Notes under the pieces: generated by a model | Seen by the model: only the letters and a program-made list of their open reading frames with translations | What the model was told of the DNA's origin: nothing | Database searches by the model: none | DNA from: DASWOJ01 sp964242415 | Lineage (GTDB): Bacteria > Pseudomonadota > Alphaproteobacteria > Acetobacterales > Acetobacteraceae | Direction of reading: 5' to 3' | Assembly (NCBI GenBank): GCA_964242415.1 | Contig: CAXTAT010000031.1 | Span: 1-64,000, forward strand | Length of the DNA stretch: 64,000 nt | Position numbers and translations under genes: made by a program | Shown: piece after piece, positions 8,530 through 17,055 of the stretch | Layout: each line of letters starts with the position of its first letter | Numbering within the stretch: the first letter of the stretch is position 1

Positions 8530-10371
8530 GTGCCGCGGCCCGGCCGGGTCCTGGCCGTCGTCACGCGCGCCCTGGCGCTGCTGGTCGAGGTGCCGACGGT
8601 GCTGCTGGTTGCCGCCGAGGTGGTGGTGCTGTTCTGCGGCGTCGCCGCCCGGTATGTGTTCCACACGCCGCTGATCTGGTCGGACGAGCTGGCGTCGATC
8701 CTGTTCCTGTGGCTGGCGATGTTCGGCGCGGCGGTGGCGTTGCAGCGGGGCGGCCACATGCGGCTGTCCTACCTCGTGGACCGCCTGCCGCCCGCTGGCC
8801 GCGCCATCGCCGAGGTGCTGAACATCGGCGTGCCGCTGCTGTTCGTGGCGCTGGTGATGGGGTCCGCCCTGGACTACGCCGACGACCAGTCGTTCATCGA
8901 GACCCCGGCGCTCGGCTGGTCCGGCCTGGTGCGCGCGGCGGCCATGCCGGCGGGGCTGGTGCTGATCGGCCTCAGCGCCGTGGCGCAACTCATCTGCCAC
9001 CGGCTGCGCGACCTGCTGGCAGGGGCGCTGCTGCTGGGCGCGGTGGCGGCTGTGCTGTGGCTGGCCGCGCCGGCGTTGCAGGCGATGGGCGTGTGGAACC
9101 TGCTGGTGTTCTTCGTGCTGCTGCTCGGGGCCGGGGTGATGGCCGGGCTGCCGATCGCGTTCGGCTTTGCGCTGGCGACCATCGCCTACCTGCTGGTCGC
9201 CACCAGCACGCCGCTGTCGATCGTGATCGGCCGCATGGACGAGGGCATGAGTTCGCTGGTGCTGCTCGCGGTGCCGCTGTTCGTGCTGCTAGGCCAGTTG
9301 ATGGAGATGACCGGGCTGGCGCGGGTGCTGGTGGCGTTCCTGGCGGCCCTGGTCGGGCATGTGCGGGCCGGGCTGTCCTATGTGTTGATCGGCGCGATCC
9401 TGCTGGTCAGCGGCATCAGCGGCAGCAAGACCGCCGACATGGCCGCCGTCGCCCCCGTGCTGTTCCCCGAGATGAAGCGCCGCGGCGCCGACGAGGGCGA
9501 GTTGATCGCGCTGCTGGCCGCATCGGGCGCCATGAGCGAGACCATCCCGCCCAGCATCGTGCTGATCGTGATCGGCTCCGTCACCAGCGTCAGCATCGCC
9601 GGGCTGTTCACCGCCGGGCTGCTGCCGGGGCTGTTGCTGGCGGGCGTGCTGTGCCTCATGGCCCGGCGCGCGGCGCGGCACGAGGACCTGTCCGGCGTCG
9701 TCCGCGCCCCGGCCCGCGTGGTGTGGCGCAGCTTCTTCGTCGCCATCCCGGCACTGCTGCTGCCGTTCGTGATCCGCGGCGCGGTGGTGCAGGGCGTGGC
9801 GACCGCGACCGAGGTCAGCACCATCGGCGTCGCCTATACCGTGCTGGTGGGGCTGCTGGTATACCGGCAGTTCGACTGGCGGCGCATCTACCCGATGCTG
9901 GTCGATACCGCGTCGCTGTCCGGGGCGATTCTGCTGATCGTCGGCGGCGCCACGGCGATGGCCTGGGCGCTGACGCAGTCCGGGTTCTCGCAGTCGCTCG
10001 CGGGCTTCATGGGCGGGCTGCCCGGCGGTCGCTGGAGCTTTCTCGCCATCAGCATCGTCGTGTTCGCGGTGCTGGGGTCGGTGCTGGAGGGCATCCCGGC
10101 CATGGTGCTGTTCGGCCCCCTGCTGTTCCCCATCGCCCGGCAGATCGGCGTGAACGAGCTGCACTACGCCGTCGTCGTCATCCTGGCGATGGGCCTCGGG
10201 CTGTTCGCCCCGCCGTTCGGCCTCGGCTACTACGCCGCCTGCATCATCGGCCGGGTGCCGGCGGAGGCCGGGCTGCGGCGCATTTGGCCCTACCTCGGCG
10301 CGCTGGCGGCGGGGATCGTCGTCATCGCGCTGGTGCCGTGGCTTGCCACCGGCTTCATCTCCAACCCCTAG
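8530..10371 (+). CDS. TRAP transporter fused small and large permease subunits (DctQM)
   Basis: About 613 residues, combining a DctQ-like four-helix N-terminal part (ARYVFHTPLIWSDELASILF is the DctQ signature) with a DctM-like large subunit from about residue 190. The large part has LPIAFGFALATIAYLL, GISGSKTADMAAVAP, SETIPPSIVLIVIGSVTSVS and GLFAPPFGLGYYAA. Fused DctQM proteins are a known minority form. The start is uncertain: GTG at 8530 is the first start codon after the dctP stop and leaves a short cytoplasmic leader before the first helix. It works with the DctP protein encoded immediately upstream. The inner-membrane subunit uses an ion gradient, not ATP. Confidence 0.9.
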   Translation: MPRPGRVLAVVTRALALLVEVPTVLLVAAEVVVLFCGVAARYVFHTPLIWSDELASILFLWLAMFGAAVALQRGGHMRLSYLVDRLPPAGRAIAEVLNIGVPLLFVALVMGSALDYADDQSFIETPALGWSGLVRAAAMPAGLVLIGLSAVAQLICHRLRDLLAGALLLGAVAAVLWLAAPALQAMGVWNLLVFFVLLLGAGVMAGLPIAFGFALATIAYLLVATSTPLSIVIGRMDEGMSSLVLLAVPLFVLLGQLMEMTGLARVLVAFLAALVGHVRAGLSYVLIGAILLVSGISGSKTADMAAVAPVLFPEMKRRGADEGELIALLAASGAMSETIPPSIVLIVIGSVTSVSIAGLFTAGLLPGLLLAGVLCLMARRAARHEDLSGVVRAPARVVWRSFFVAIPALLLPFVIRGAVVQGVATATEVSTIGVAYTVLVGLLVYRQFDWRRIYPMLVDTASLSGAILLIVGGATAMAWALTQSGFSQSLAGFMGGLPGGRWSFLAISIVVFAVLGSVLEGIPAMVLFGPLLFPIARQIGVNELHYAVVVILAMGLGLFAPPFGLGYYAACIIGRVPAEAGLRRIWPYLGALAAGIVVIALVPWLATGFISNP

Positions 10372-10550
10372 GGGAGGCTTCCATGGTCCTGTTTCCCATG
10401 CTCGGCGGGCGGGCGGCGGGCGGGCGGCCTGGGCGGGCCGCCGGCTTCGGACAGCGGGCGTGCTGCACGGTTGCGGCGCCCGAGGTGGTTGACCTGGCCC
10501 GCATCAACCTGTTTCGCTGCGCGGCCCCCATGTCGCCGAGGAGCGGAACC

Positions 10551-11021
10551 ATGCGCGCCGGATTGTTCGTTCTCCGCCCTGCTGATGCCTTCGAGCCGGA
10601 GGCCGGCATCGCCGCACCTGCCCCGGTCGTGCTGCCCCGGCTGAAAAGCGAGAGCACCTGCGCCGCCGCCGGGGTGCCTGCGCTGGGTGGCCCTCGCAGC
10701 GTGGCGCGACCAACCGGGCCGGGCCGGCCTGCTACGGCTGTCCTGGTGCGGCTGCTGGCGGTCGCCGCGCTGGCAGTCCCCTGCCTCGCGGTTGCCCCGG
10801 CGGCCGCAGAACCGGTGTCCCGGAACGGCAACATATGGGACTACAAGGCCCACCAGCCGACCCGGGCCGGGGTGAGGCGGCGCGAGCAACGGGCCGGGGT
10901 GGCGGCGTCGCCGGCCCAGGCGCGGCACAATGCCGGGGCGGTGCAGCAGCTCGACCAGCACTTGCTGCGCCAGGAGACTACCCCGCTCCCGCACGATCCT
11001 GTCAGCCTTACCCCGCCCTAG
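10551..11021 (+). CDS. Small exported hypothetical protein
   Basis: ATG at 10551 has a good ribosome-binding site (GAGGAG at 10538-10543), giving 156 residues. A hydrophobic stretch at about residues 64-85 (LVRLLAVAALAVPCLAVAPA) looks like a signal peptide. An alternative GTG start at 10746 would place it at the N-terminus of a 91-residue protein. The mature part has the pattern NGNIWDYKAHQPTRAGV and Q/R-rich coiled sequence. It resembles small exported proteins common in Acetobacteraceae, but no function is known to me. It follows the TRAP operon in the same direction with a 179-base gap. Confidence 0.6.
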   Translation: MRAGLFVLRPADAFEPEAGIAAPAPVVLPRLKSESTCAAAGVPALGGPRSVARPTGPGRPATAVLVRLLAVAALAVPCLAVAPAAAEPVSRNGNIWDYKAHQPTRAGVRRREQRAGVAASPAQARHNAGAVQQLDQHLLRQETTPLPHDPVSLTPP

Positions 11022-11056
11022 CGGCAGTGCAACCGCATGTGGCGTGTGGACCCCGC

Positions 11057-11203
11057 CTGCTCCCTCCGGGGAGAGGGTTGGGGTGAGGGAGGCGCCAAGG
11101 CCTAATTTGCCCGTTTCAAGGGCGAGACTCGCCCCCAAACATGCCGGATTTGGCGCTTGCCGCCTCCCTCACCCCGGCCCTCTCCCGCAAGGAGAGGGAG
11201 CAG
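11057..11203. repeat. Inverted pair of repeat family B
   Basis: The reverse copy (GCTCCCTCCGGGGAGAGGG then TTGGGGTGAGGG) is followed about 75 bases on by the direct copy (CCTCACCCCGGCCCTCTCCC). The inverted homology continues inwards (GAGGCGCCAAG against CTTGCCGCCTC), and the middle holds a further small hairpin. It occupies much of the 423-base gap between two small exported-protein genes. Confidence 0.85.
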
Positions 11204-11444
11204 GGAAGCGGCCTTTTTCCAGTGGCAGCATTCCCTTGATGGCCAGAGGCTGCTAACTCTGTGCGCTTCCGGGTCGGTCGTACGCACATTTGGTGTCCGG
11301 CCGGTGCGCTTCCTTGGGATGTTCGCCGGCCGCTCGATGCCGGAGTGTCGTCCGTGCCATGGATGGTGCCGATCCCGCTTGAGTAGGCGGCCCTGCCTTG
11401 CTGCCCTGACCCATCAACCGACGAAGCGGACCAAGGAAACTCCC

Positions 11445-11834
11445 ATGCCCTACCCGACATCGCACCGTGCAGCCCCGGTGCTGGCCGCCTGCCTCCTGAT
11501 TGCAGCCTGCGCCACGCCGCAGCAGCGGGCCGAGGACCGGGAGAACCTGCTGACCGCCGCCGGCTTCACCGCCCGGCCGGCGAACACGCCCGAGCGCGTG
11601 GCTTCCCTTCGCAATCTGCCGGCCAACAAGGTGGTGCAGCGCACCCGCGGCGGGACGGTCTCCTACGTCTATGCGGACCCGCTGGTTTGCGCCTGCTTGT
11701 ATGTCGGCGATCAGGCGGCCTATGGGCGGTATCAGCAGGAGGTGTTCCAGCGCAAGCTGGCCAACGAGCAGGCCATGACGGCGCAGATGAACCAGATGAA
11801 CTGGGACGAGGGCCCGTGGGGGCCGTTCTACTGA
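11445..11834 (+). CDS. Putative outer-membrane lipoprotein of unknown function
   Basis: 129 residues starting at ATG with AAGGAA about 7 bases upstream. The leader ends in a lipobox, IAAC, with the lipidated cysteine probably residue 22 (another candidate is residue 16). The mature part contains FTARPANTPERVASLRNLPA and YVYADPLVCACLYVGDQAAY and ends in a Q/M/N-rich tail. This resembles small lipoproteins widespread in alphaproteobacteria with no assigned function. It converges on the oxidoreductase gene with a 29-base gap. Confidence 0.8.
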   Translation: MPYPTSHRAAPVLAACLLIAACATPQQRAEDRENLLTAAGFTARPANTPERVASLRNLPANKVVQRTRGGTVSYVYADPLVCACLYVGDQAAYGRYQQEVFQRKLANEQAMTAQMNQMNWDEGPWGPFY

Positions 11835-11863
11835 GGCAGCCTTGCTGAACCGGGCGGCAGGCC

Positions 11864-13177
11864 TCAAGCGGCCAGGCGGGCTGGCGCGGTCAGGCGGGTG
11901 AAGCGGAACGGCGCCGGGTCCACTAGGGGCGGGTCGCCGGCCACCAGGTCCGCCATCAGCCGCCCGGCGCCCGGCCCGATGCCGAAGCCATGGCCGGAGA
12001 AGCCGCTGGCAAGGTGGAAGCCCGGCATCGCGTCCACGGCGGAGATGACGGGCACGCCGTCCGGGGTCACGTCGATCAGCCCGCCCCAGGCGCCCGCCAC
12101 CTGCATCGCCGCGAACCCCGGGAACGCCTGCACCAGCCGGCGGCGCGCGAATGCCAGGCTGGCCGCGCTGGGCTGCGGGTCAAGGACGCGCGCGGCCTCG
12201 AACGGCGAGGCCTGGTCCAGCGCCCAGCGGCGCGGCGTGCGCCACTCCTGCAGGAACCGCCCGTCCAGCCGCAGCTTCAGCTCCCGCCGGTTCTGCAGGA
12301 ACGAGGCGCCGAACTGCGGCAGCAGGCGGAAGCTGTCGGGCACGATAGGGGTCAGCATGTTGTTGCGTTGCGCGATGGTGTAGCCGCCGTCCGCGCGCTT
12401 GCGGAACGACCAGTCGTGGCCGCCCGTGGTGATCTCCGGCCCGGCCATCGGTGTCGTTCGCAGCACCGAGCCCAGCACCTTCAATTGCGGGAAGTCCACG
12501 CCCTGGTTGCCGCAGAACAGCCGCGACCACGCGCCGCCGGCCAGCACGGCGGCGTCGCAGGCGATGCGCCCGCGCTCGGTGACGACGCCCGCCACCCGGC
12601 CGGCCTGCAGGTCCAGCCCGCGGGCGGCGCAGCCTTCGAGGATAACGACGCCCAGGCGGCGGGCGGCGGCGGCCATGGCGGGCACGGCATGCTGCGGCTC
12701 GGCCTTGCCGTCGGTCGGGGTGTGCAGGGCGCCGGCGAAGCGGCGGCCGGCGCCGGGCAGCAGCGCCGCGGTTTCGTCGGCGTCCAGCAGGCGCGATCCC
12801 ACCTGGTATTCGCGGGCGCGTTCCAGCCAGGCGGCGTGACCCTCCAGCTCGCGCGCGGTCTCGGCGACGTAGGCGACGCCGGCGCGGCGGAAGCCGACAT
12901 CCGCGCCGATGCGGGCGGCCATGCGGTCCCACATGCGGACGCTCTCCATCGCCAGCGGCACCTCCGCCAGGTCGCGCCCGGTGGTGCGGCACCAGCCCCA
13001 GTTGCGGCTGCTCTGCTCGGCGCCGACGCGGCCCTTTTCCAGCACGGTGACGGCGACGCCCTTTTCCGCCAGGCTGAGTGCGGTGCTGATGCCGATAACG
13101 CCGGCGCCGATCACCACGACGCCGGTGCGGCGCGGCAGGTCCTGGTCGGTGTCGGTGGTGTCCAGCAGTTGCGGCAT
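11864..13177 (-). CDS. FAD-dependent amine/amino-acid oxidoreductase (DAO family)
   Basis: 437 residues with an N-terminal FAD-binding Rossmann motif, VVVIGAGVIGISTALSLAEK (GxGxxG, about residues 21-40), and the second dinucleotide-contact region EKGRVGAEQSSRNWGWCR. The C-terminal DAO element is GAWGGLIDVTPDGVPVISAV followed by ASGFSGHGFGIGPGAGRLMA. Such enzymes oxidise amines or amino acids such as glycine, sarcosine or D-amino acids to imino acids; the substrate is not readable here. It is transcribed divergently from a polar amino-acid binding protein about 60 bases away, which suggests a shared regulatory region and linked uptake and oxidation of an amino compound. Confidence 0.88.
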   Translation of the reverse strand: MPQLLDTTDTDQDLPRRTGVVVIGAGVIGISTALSLAEKGVAVTVLEKGRVGAEQSSRNWGWCRTTGRDLAEVPLAMESVRMWDRMAARIGADVGFRRAGVAYVAETARELEGHAAWLERAREYQVGSRLLDADETAALLPGAGRRFAGALHTPTDGKAEPQHAVPAMAAAARRLGVVILEGCAARGLDLQAGRVAGVVTERGRIACDAAVLAGGAWSRLFCGNQGVDFPQLKVLGSVLRTTPMAGPEITTGGHDWSFRKRADGGYTIAQRNNMLTPIVPDSFRLLPQFGASFLQNRRELKLRLDGRFLQEWRTPRRWALDQASPFEAARVLDPQPSAASLAFARRRLVQAFPGFAAMQVAGAWGGLIDVTPDGVPVISAVDAMPGFHLASGFSGHGFGIGPGAGRLMADLVAGDPPLVDPAPFRFTRLTAPARLAA

Positions 13178-13238
13178 CGCGTGCGTACCCGGTCGGTTCG
13201 GGCCATGCTACGGCCGGATGTTGGCCAAGGAAATGAGG

Positions 13239-14267
13239 ATGCGGATGGGTCGGATCGGGATGGTGCTGGCATGTGCGGTGGCGTTTGTGACAGCAGGGGC
13301 GGCGCGGGCGCAGGAGGGCGGGTCGGCGACGCTGGACGCGGTGCGCGGGCGCGGGCAGTTGCTGTGCGGCACGTCGGGGGAGATCGCCGGGTTCTCGCTG
13401 GCCGACAGCAAGGGCGTGCTGCAGGGGCTGGACGCCGATAGCTGCCGAGCCATCGCCGCCGCGGTGCTGGGCGACGCCGGCAAGGTTCGCTTCGTGCCGC
13501 TGACGGCGCAGAACCGCTTCACCGCGCTGCAATCGGGCGAGGTGGACGTGCTGATCCGCAACACCGGCTGGTCCCTGACGCGGGAGGCCAGCCTGGGGCT
13601 GCTGTTCGCGGCGGTGAACTTCTGGGACGGCACCAGCCTGATTGTGAAGACGGCCAGCGGGGTGAAGCACACCGCTGATCTCGGCGGGTCGAGCATCTGC
13701 GTGCGGCCGGGCACCAGCACCGAGCTGGACCTGGCGGACTGGGCGCGCACCAACCGGATCAGCTTCAACCCGGTGCAGATCGGCGGGGTGAACGAGATCC
13801 AGCAGGCGTTCCTGGCCGGGCGGTGCGACGCGTTCACGACCGACAGCTCGCAGTTGGCCGGGTTCCGGTACTCGCAGGGCGCGAAGGCGGCGGAGTTGCT
13901 GATCCTGCCCGAGCCCATCGGCACGGGTCCGTCGGGCAGCATGGTCCGCAAGGGCGATGACAAGTGGTACGACATCGTGCGCTGGGTGCACTATGCGCAG
14001 GTGTCGGCGGAGAACCTGGGGGTGGCGCAGGCCAACGTGGACGGGTTCGCGGGGAGCGCCAACCCGGACGTGAAGCGGCTGCTGGGGCAGGAGGGCGACC
14101 TGGGCCGGGCGCTGGGGCTGGACAACCGGTGGGCGTACTTTGCGATCAAGCAGGTGGGCAACTACGGCGACATGTACGACCGCTCGATCACGCCGGAGGG
14201 GCTGGCGCGCGGGCCGAACGCGCTGTGGACCAAGGGCGGGCTGCAGTTCGCCCCGCCATTGCGCTAG
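13239..14267 (+). CDS. Polar amino-acid ABC transporter substrate-binding protein
   Basis: Periplasmic binding protein of the AapJ/BztA type (SBP_bac_3), 342 residues. The signal peptide is about residues 1-24 (VLACAVAFVTAGAARAQ). Typical elements follow: ATLDAVRGRGQLLCGTSGEI, GLDADSCRAIAAAVLGDAGK, FTALQSGEVDVLIRNTGWSL and DAFTTDSSQLAGFR. Two in-frame ATGs lie at 13233 and 13245; 13239 gives the best spacing from AAGGAA. No permease or ATPase gene is adjacent, so it would have to share a general amino-acid importer encoded elsewhere. It is divergent from the FAD oxidase gene. Confidence 0.88.
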   Translation: MRMGRIGMVLACAVAFVTAGAARAQEGGSATLDAVRGRGQLLCGTSGEIAGFSLADSKGVLQGLDADSCRAIAAAVLGDAGKVRFVPLTAQNRFTALQSGEVDVLIRNTGWSLTREASLGLLFAAVNFWDGTSLIVKTASGVKHTADLGGSSICVRPGTSTELDLADWARTNRISFNPVQIGGVNEIQQAFLAGRCDAFTTDSSQLAGFRYSQGAKAAELLILPEPIGTGPSGSMVRKGDDKWYDIVRWVHYAQVSAENLGVAQANVDGFAGSANPDVKRLLGQEGDLGRALGLDNRWAYFAIKQVGNYGDMYDRSITPEGLARGPNALWTKGGLQFAPPLR

Positions 14268-14334
14268 GGGGCGCCTGGATCGGGCCTGAGGCTGCGCGCA
14301 TGGGCCAGGGCCGCGTGCGGCGCCAGGGGGCGGT

Positions 14335-14796
14335 TCAGGTTGCTGCGGGGAGGGGGAGGGCGGTGGTGCTTTTCACCCGCTCCATGCTGAAGCGGCTGCT
14401 GACGTTCTTGATCGGCACGGCGGTGATCAGGCGCTTGTAGAAGCCGTCATAGGCGGCGATGTCGCGGGTGACGACGCGCAGCATGTAGTCGATGTCGCCG
14501 GCCATGCGATGGACCTCGACGACCTCCGGCAGGTCGGCGACGGCGGCGGCGAAGCGGGCGAGCCAGGCGGGGGAGTGGTCGCCGGCCTCGATGGAGACGA
14601 AGACGGTGAGGCCCAGGCCGAGGGCCTCTGGTTGCAGGAGGGCGACGCGGCGGGTGATGACGCCGTCGGCCTCCAGGCGCTGGATGCGCTTCCAGCAGGG
14701 GGTCTGGGAGAGGCCGACCTGCTCGGCCATGGCGGCGATGGACTGGGTGCAGTCCTCTTGCAGGATGGCGAGGAGGCGGAGGTCGATGCGGTCCAT
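14335..14796 (-). CDS. Lrp/AsnC-family transcriptional regulator
   Basis: 153 residues. The N-terminal winged helix-turn-helix starts MDRIDLRLLAILQEDCTQSI, with QVGLSQTPCWKRIQRLEADG as recognition helix region. The C-terminal RAM/ligand-sensing domain includes VVEVHRMAGDIDYMLRVVTR. Family members bind amino acids and usually regulate amino-acid transport or catabolism, so the adjacent binding-protein and oxidase genes are plausible targets. It converges on the binding-protein gene and diverges from the AAA-ATPase gene, leaving an 88-base shared upstream region. Confidence 0.92.
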   Translation of the reverse strand: MDRIDLRLLAILQEDCTQSIAAMAEQVGLSQTPCWKRIQRLEADGVITRRVALLQPEALGLGLTVFVSIEAGDHSPAWLARFAAAVADLPEVVEVHRMAGDIDYMLRVVTRDIAAYDGFYKRLITAVPIKNVSSRFSMERVKSTTALPLPAAT

Positions 14797-14884
14797 GGTG
14801 GTTGTGCGTCCATATTCAGCAGGATTTTGTTGAGTCCTACGCTTCGTGAGCCTAGCTACCAGCCCCTAGGGGCAGGGATCAACG

Positions 14885-16099
14885 ATGCTGCATCGCTTGG
14901 AGATCGAGAACTTCTACTCCATCCGGGAGCGCCAGGTGATCGACCTGCGGGCGGATGCACACGCGCCGGAGGAGCCGGGTCGGCTGGCGCCCCTGTGGCC
15001 CGGCAGCACGGAGCGTGCGCCGAAGGTGGTGGCGCTGTTTGGGGCGAATGCTTCGGGGAAGTCCAATGTTCTGAAGGCGCTGGCGTTCGTGGCTTGGTTC
15101 ATCAAGGACAGCTTCGACTGGCCGCGTGACAGACGAATGCCGTTCGACCGGTTCAATGATCATGCCATGCTGCAAGCCCCAATGCGGCTTGCACTCGGCT
15201 TTGCTGGCCCTGACCCTACCCTTGCCGGCGAGGAAGCTGAACCAGCACAATGCCGATACTGCTATGAGTTTAGCGTTGGTGGAGACAAGTCACAGGACGT
15301 TCTCGGTGAGGCCCTTTATTGCTGGCCCGCTGTCCCAGCGCGGCGGATCAAATTGTTTGAGCGAAGGCCAGATGGGTCCGTAATTGCTTCGAAGGCATTC
15401 GACCTTGCAGCAGGTTTCCGCCAAGCCTTGGACAAGGTGCTGCGGCCTAACGCCAGCGTCATCGCAACCCTGGCGCAACTGGGGCATTCGCCGTCAAAGC
15501 GGCTTTGGACCGTTGCATCCCTGATCATGTACAATATTTTGGAGCAACGGCTGGAGTTATCCGTTGATGCCATTGCAAGGCACTATGCAGCTTATCCCAA
15601 GCTGACGGAAATTTTCAACCGTGAGGTTGGACGCATTGATATTGGCATCCGCTCGATGCAAATGGAGCATACCGCAAGCGGTGCAGTCGCAAACTTCATT
15701 CATGATGGTTTGGCTTGGCCGATGCCTATGGCTTACGAGAGCCATGGCACACGGGAGTTTATCAAGCTCTATCCGTTGATCCTAAATGCATTGGAGACCG
15801 GCGGTATCGCGGTGATTGACGAACTTGACAACAGTATCCACCCACTGATCCTTCCAGAAATCCTGCGGTGGTTTGCAGACCCTGTACGTAACCCGCTCAA
15901 CGGCCAACTCTGGATAAGCTGCCACAACGCTTCGTTGCTGGAAGATCTCATCAAGGAGGAAATCTACTTTTGCGAGAAGGACGGTGCTGGCCGCACAAGC
16001 GTTTATGGCCTGCGCGACATCCAGTCTGTTCGGCGCACCGACAACTACTACCGCAAGTACCTGGGGGGCGTCTTTGGCGCGGTGCCGCGCATCGGATGA
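14885..16099 (+). CDS. AAA-family ATPase, RloA/AbiLi-like (defence-associated)
   Basis: 404 residues of SMC/OLD-like AAA ATPase. The N-terminus is MLHRLEIENFYSIRERQVID, typical of these proteins. Walker A is GANASGKS (residues 53-60), Walker B is AVIDELDNSIHPLI (about 306-319), and a switch-histidine motif CHNASLLEDL follows (about 345). This arrangement matches RloA/AbiLi-type ATPases that pair with RloB-like proteins in restriction and phage-defence loci. The next gene overlaps its stop by 4 bases (ATGA) and is RloB-like, supporting a two-gene system. The interior has clearly fewer G and C bases than neighbouring genes: 31 of 60 at 15541-15600 against 43 of 60 at 18001-18060. This suggests recent transfer. 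Confidence 0.88.
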   Translation: MLHRLEIENFYSIRERQVIDLRADAHAPEEPGRLAPLWPGSTERAPKVVALFGANASGKSNVLKALAFVAWFIKDSFDWPRDRRMPFDRFNDHAMLQAPMRLALGFAGPDPTLAGEEAEPAQCRYCYEFSVGGDKSQDVLGEALYCWPAVPARRIKLFERRPDGSVIASKAFDLAAGFRQALDKVLRPNASVIATLAQLGHSPSKRLWTVASLIMYNILEQRLELSVDAIARHYAAYPKLTEIFNREVGRIDIGIRSMQMEHTASGAVANFIHDGLAWPMPMAYESHGTREFIKLYPLILNALETGGIAVIDELDNSIHPLILPEILRWFADPVRNPLNGQLWISCHNASLLEDLIKEEIYFCEKDGAGRTSVYGLRDIQSVRRTDNYYRKYLGGVFGAVPRIG

Positions 16100-16656
16100 G
16101 GCCATTCATCGCCCCGCGGCGCCGGGTGTTCCTTGGATGCGAAGGCGAAAGCGAGCAGGGCTATGGCAAGCGGTTGGAAGCCTTATCCAACGAGCCTCGC
16201 AAGCGGTTCCATTTTGACACTGTGCTGCTGCAGCCGGGCGCAGGGGATGCTTCGGTCCTGATCAGGGTGGCCTTGGCCAAAATGTGCCGTGAGGAGGCAA
16301 GGTATGGCGCCTATGACTACCGAGCCATATTGCTCGACAGCGATACGCGTAATGTCGCGCCGGACCGGATGCTTCATGCCATTGCGGAGGCAGGGCAAGG
16401 GGGAGTGCTGCTGATTTGGCAGGACCCTTGTCACGAGGCCCTGCTTCTCCGCCACCTTGAGGGTAACCAAACGAAACGTCCGAGAACAGCGGGGCAGGCG
16501 AACTCGGCACTGCTACGAGTCTGGCGGAATTATAGAAAGCCGATGCAGGCGTCAGACTTGCAGCCTTACATCGACCGTGCTGCTGTTTTTCGCGCCGCTG
16601 CTGTAGAGGCCGGGTTGCGCGATTTTCTGGACATGATCGGCTTCGGCACTACCTGA
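16096..16656 (+). CDS. RloB-like TOPRIM-fold protein, partner of the upstream ATPase
   Basis: 186 residues, starting at an ATG that overlaps the ATPase stop. RloB-type landmarks are VFLGCEGESEQGYG near the N-terminus (E16, E18), AILLDSDT with the acidic pair D81/D83, and QDPCHEALLLRHLEGN, which resembles the NPCFE-type motif of RloB proteins. The spacing of acidic residues fits a TOPRIM-like metal site, so nuclease activity is possible but inferred. It is translationally coupled to the AAA ATPase. Comparable ATPase-plus-TOPRIM pairs act in abortive phage defence. The identification rests on short motifs and gene context. Confidence 0.75.
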   Translation: MRPFIAPRRRVFLGCEGESEQGYGKRLEALSNEPRKRFHFDTVLLQPGAGDASVLIRVALAKMCREEARYGAYDYRAILLDSDTRNVAPDRMLHAIAEAGQGGVLLIWQDPCHEALLLRHLEGNQTKRPRTAGQANSALLRVWRNYRKPMQASDLQPYIDRAAVFRAAAVEAGLRDFLDMIGFGTT

Positions 16657-16672
16657 CGCCGCCGCGCGCCCA

Positions 16673-17029
16673 TCATCCTACCCGCCCCCCACGCAGCCAC
16701 TCGGCAAACCCCACCTCGTCCAGCCCCCGCGATGCCAGCAGAACCATCTGCCGCACCACGTCATCTGGCTGCACGGCCAGCCTGACATCGTTTCGGCGCA
16801 GGAAAAGCACGCAGCAGGCCCAGGCCGTGCGCTTGTTGCCATCGTTAAACGGATGATTGGCCGCAACGCCGAACGCATAGGCTGCGGCCAAGTCGAACAA
16901 ATCAAGCCATGGCTCTCCATAAGCCAGCTTGTTCACCGGACGCCCAAGCGCGCTGGACAGCAATCCCTCATCTCGCAAGCCGGGCACGCCGCCGTAGTCC
17001 TGCAGCGGCTGGTCATGCAAGAGCAGCAC
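16673..17029 (-). CDS. doc: Doc-type Fic-fold toxin (death-on-curing family)
   Basis: 118 residues from GTG at 17029. It carries the Doc pattern GLRDEGLLSSALGRPVNKLA, the helix FDLAAAYAFGVAANHPF, and the Fic core HPFNDGNKRTA. Doc toxins phosphorylate EF-Tu and stop translation; the core here is of the Doc form. In frame upstream, codons for NPNFLRLEA resemble the true family N-terminus. Translation may therefore begin at a CTG that overlaps the stop of the small gene upstream (17056), with tight coupling. That upstream gene is the likely antitoxin. Confidence 0.88.
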   Translation of the reverse strand: MLLLHDQPLQDYGGVPGLRDEGLLSSALGRPVNKLAYGEPWLDLFDLAAAYAFGVAANHPFNDGNKRTAWACCVLFLRRNDVRLAVQPDDVVRQMVLLASRGLDEVGFAEWLRGGRVG

Positions 17030-17055
17030 GGCTTCAAGCCGCAGAAAGTTTGGGT

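Noticed and set aside
12180..13991. Open minus-strand frame of 603 codons
   Set aside because: Reads the oxidase gene in the wrong frame and the antisense of the binding-protein gene; composition is Arg/His-rich.
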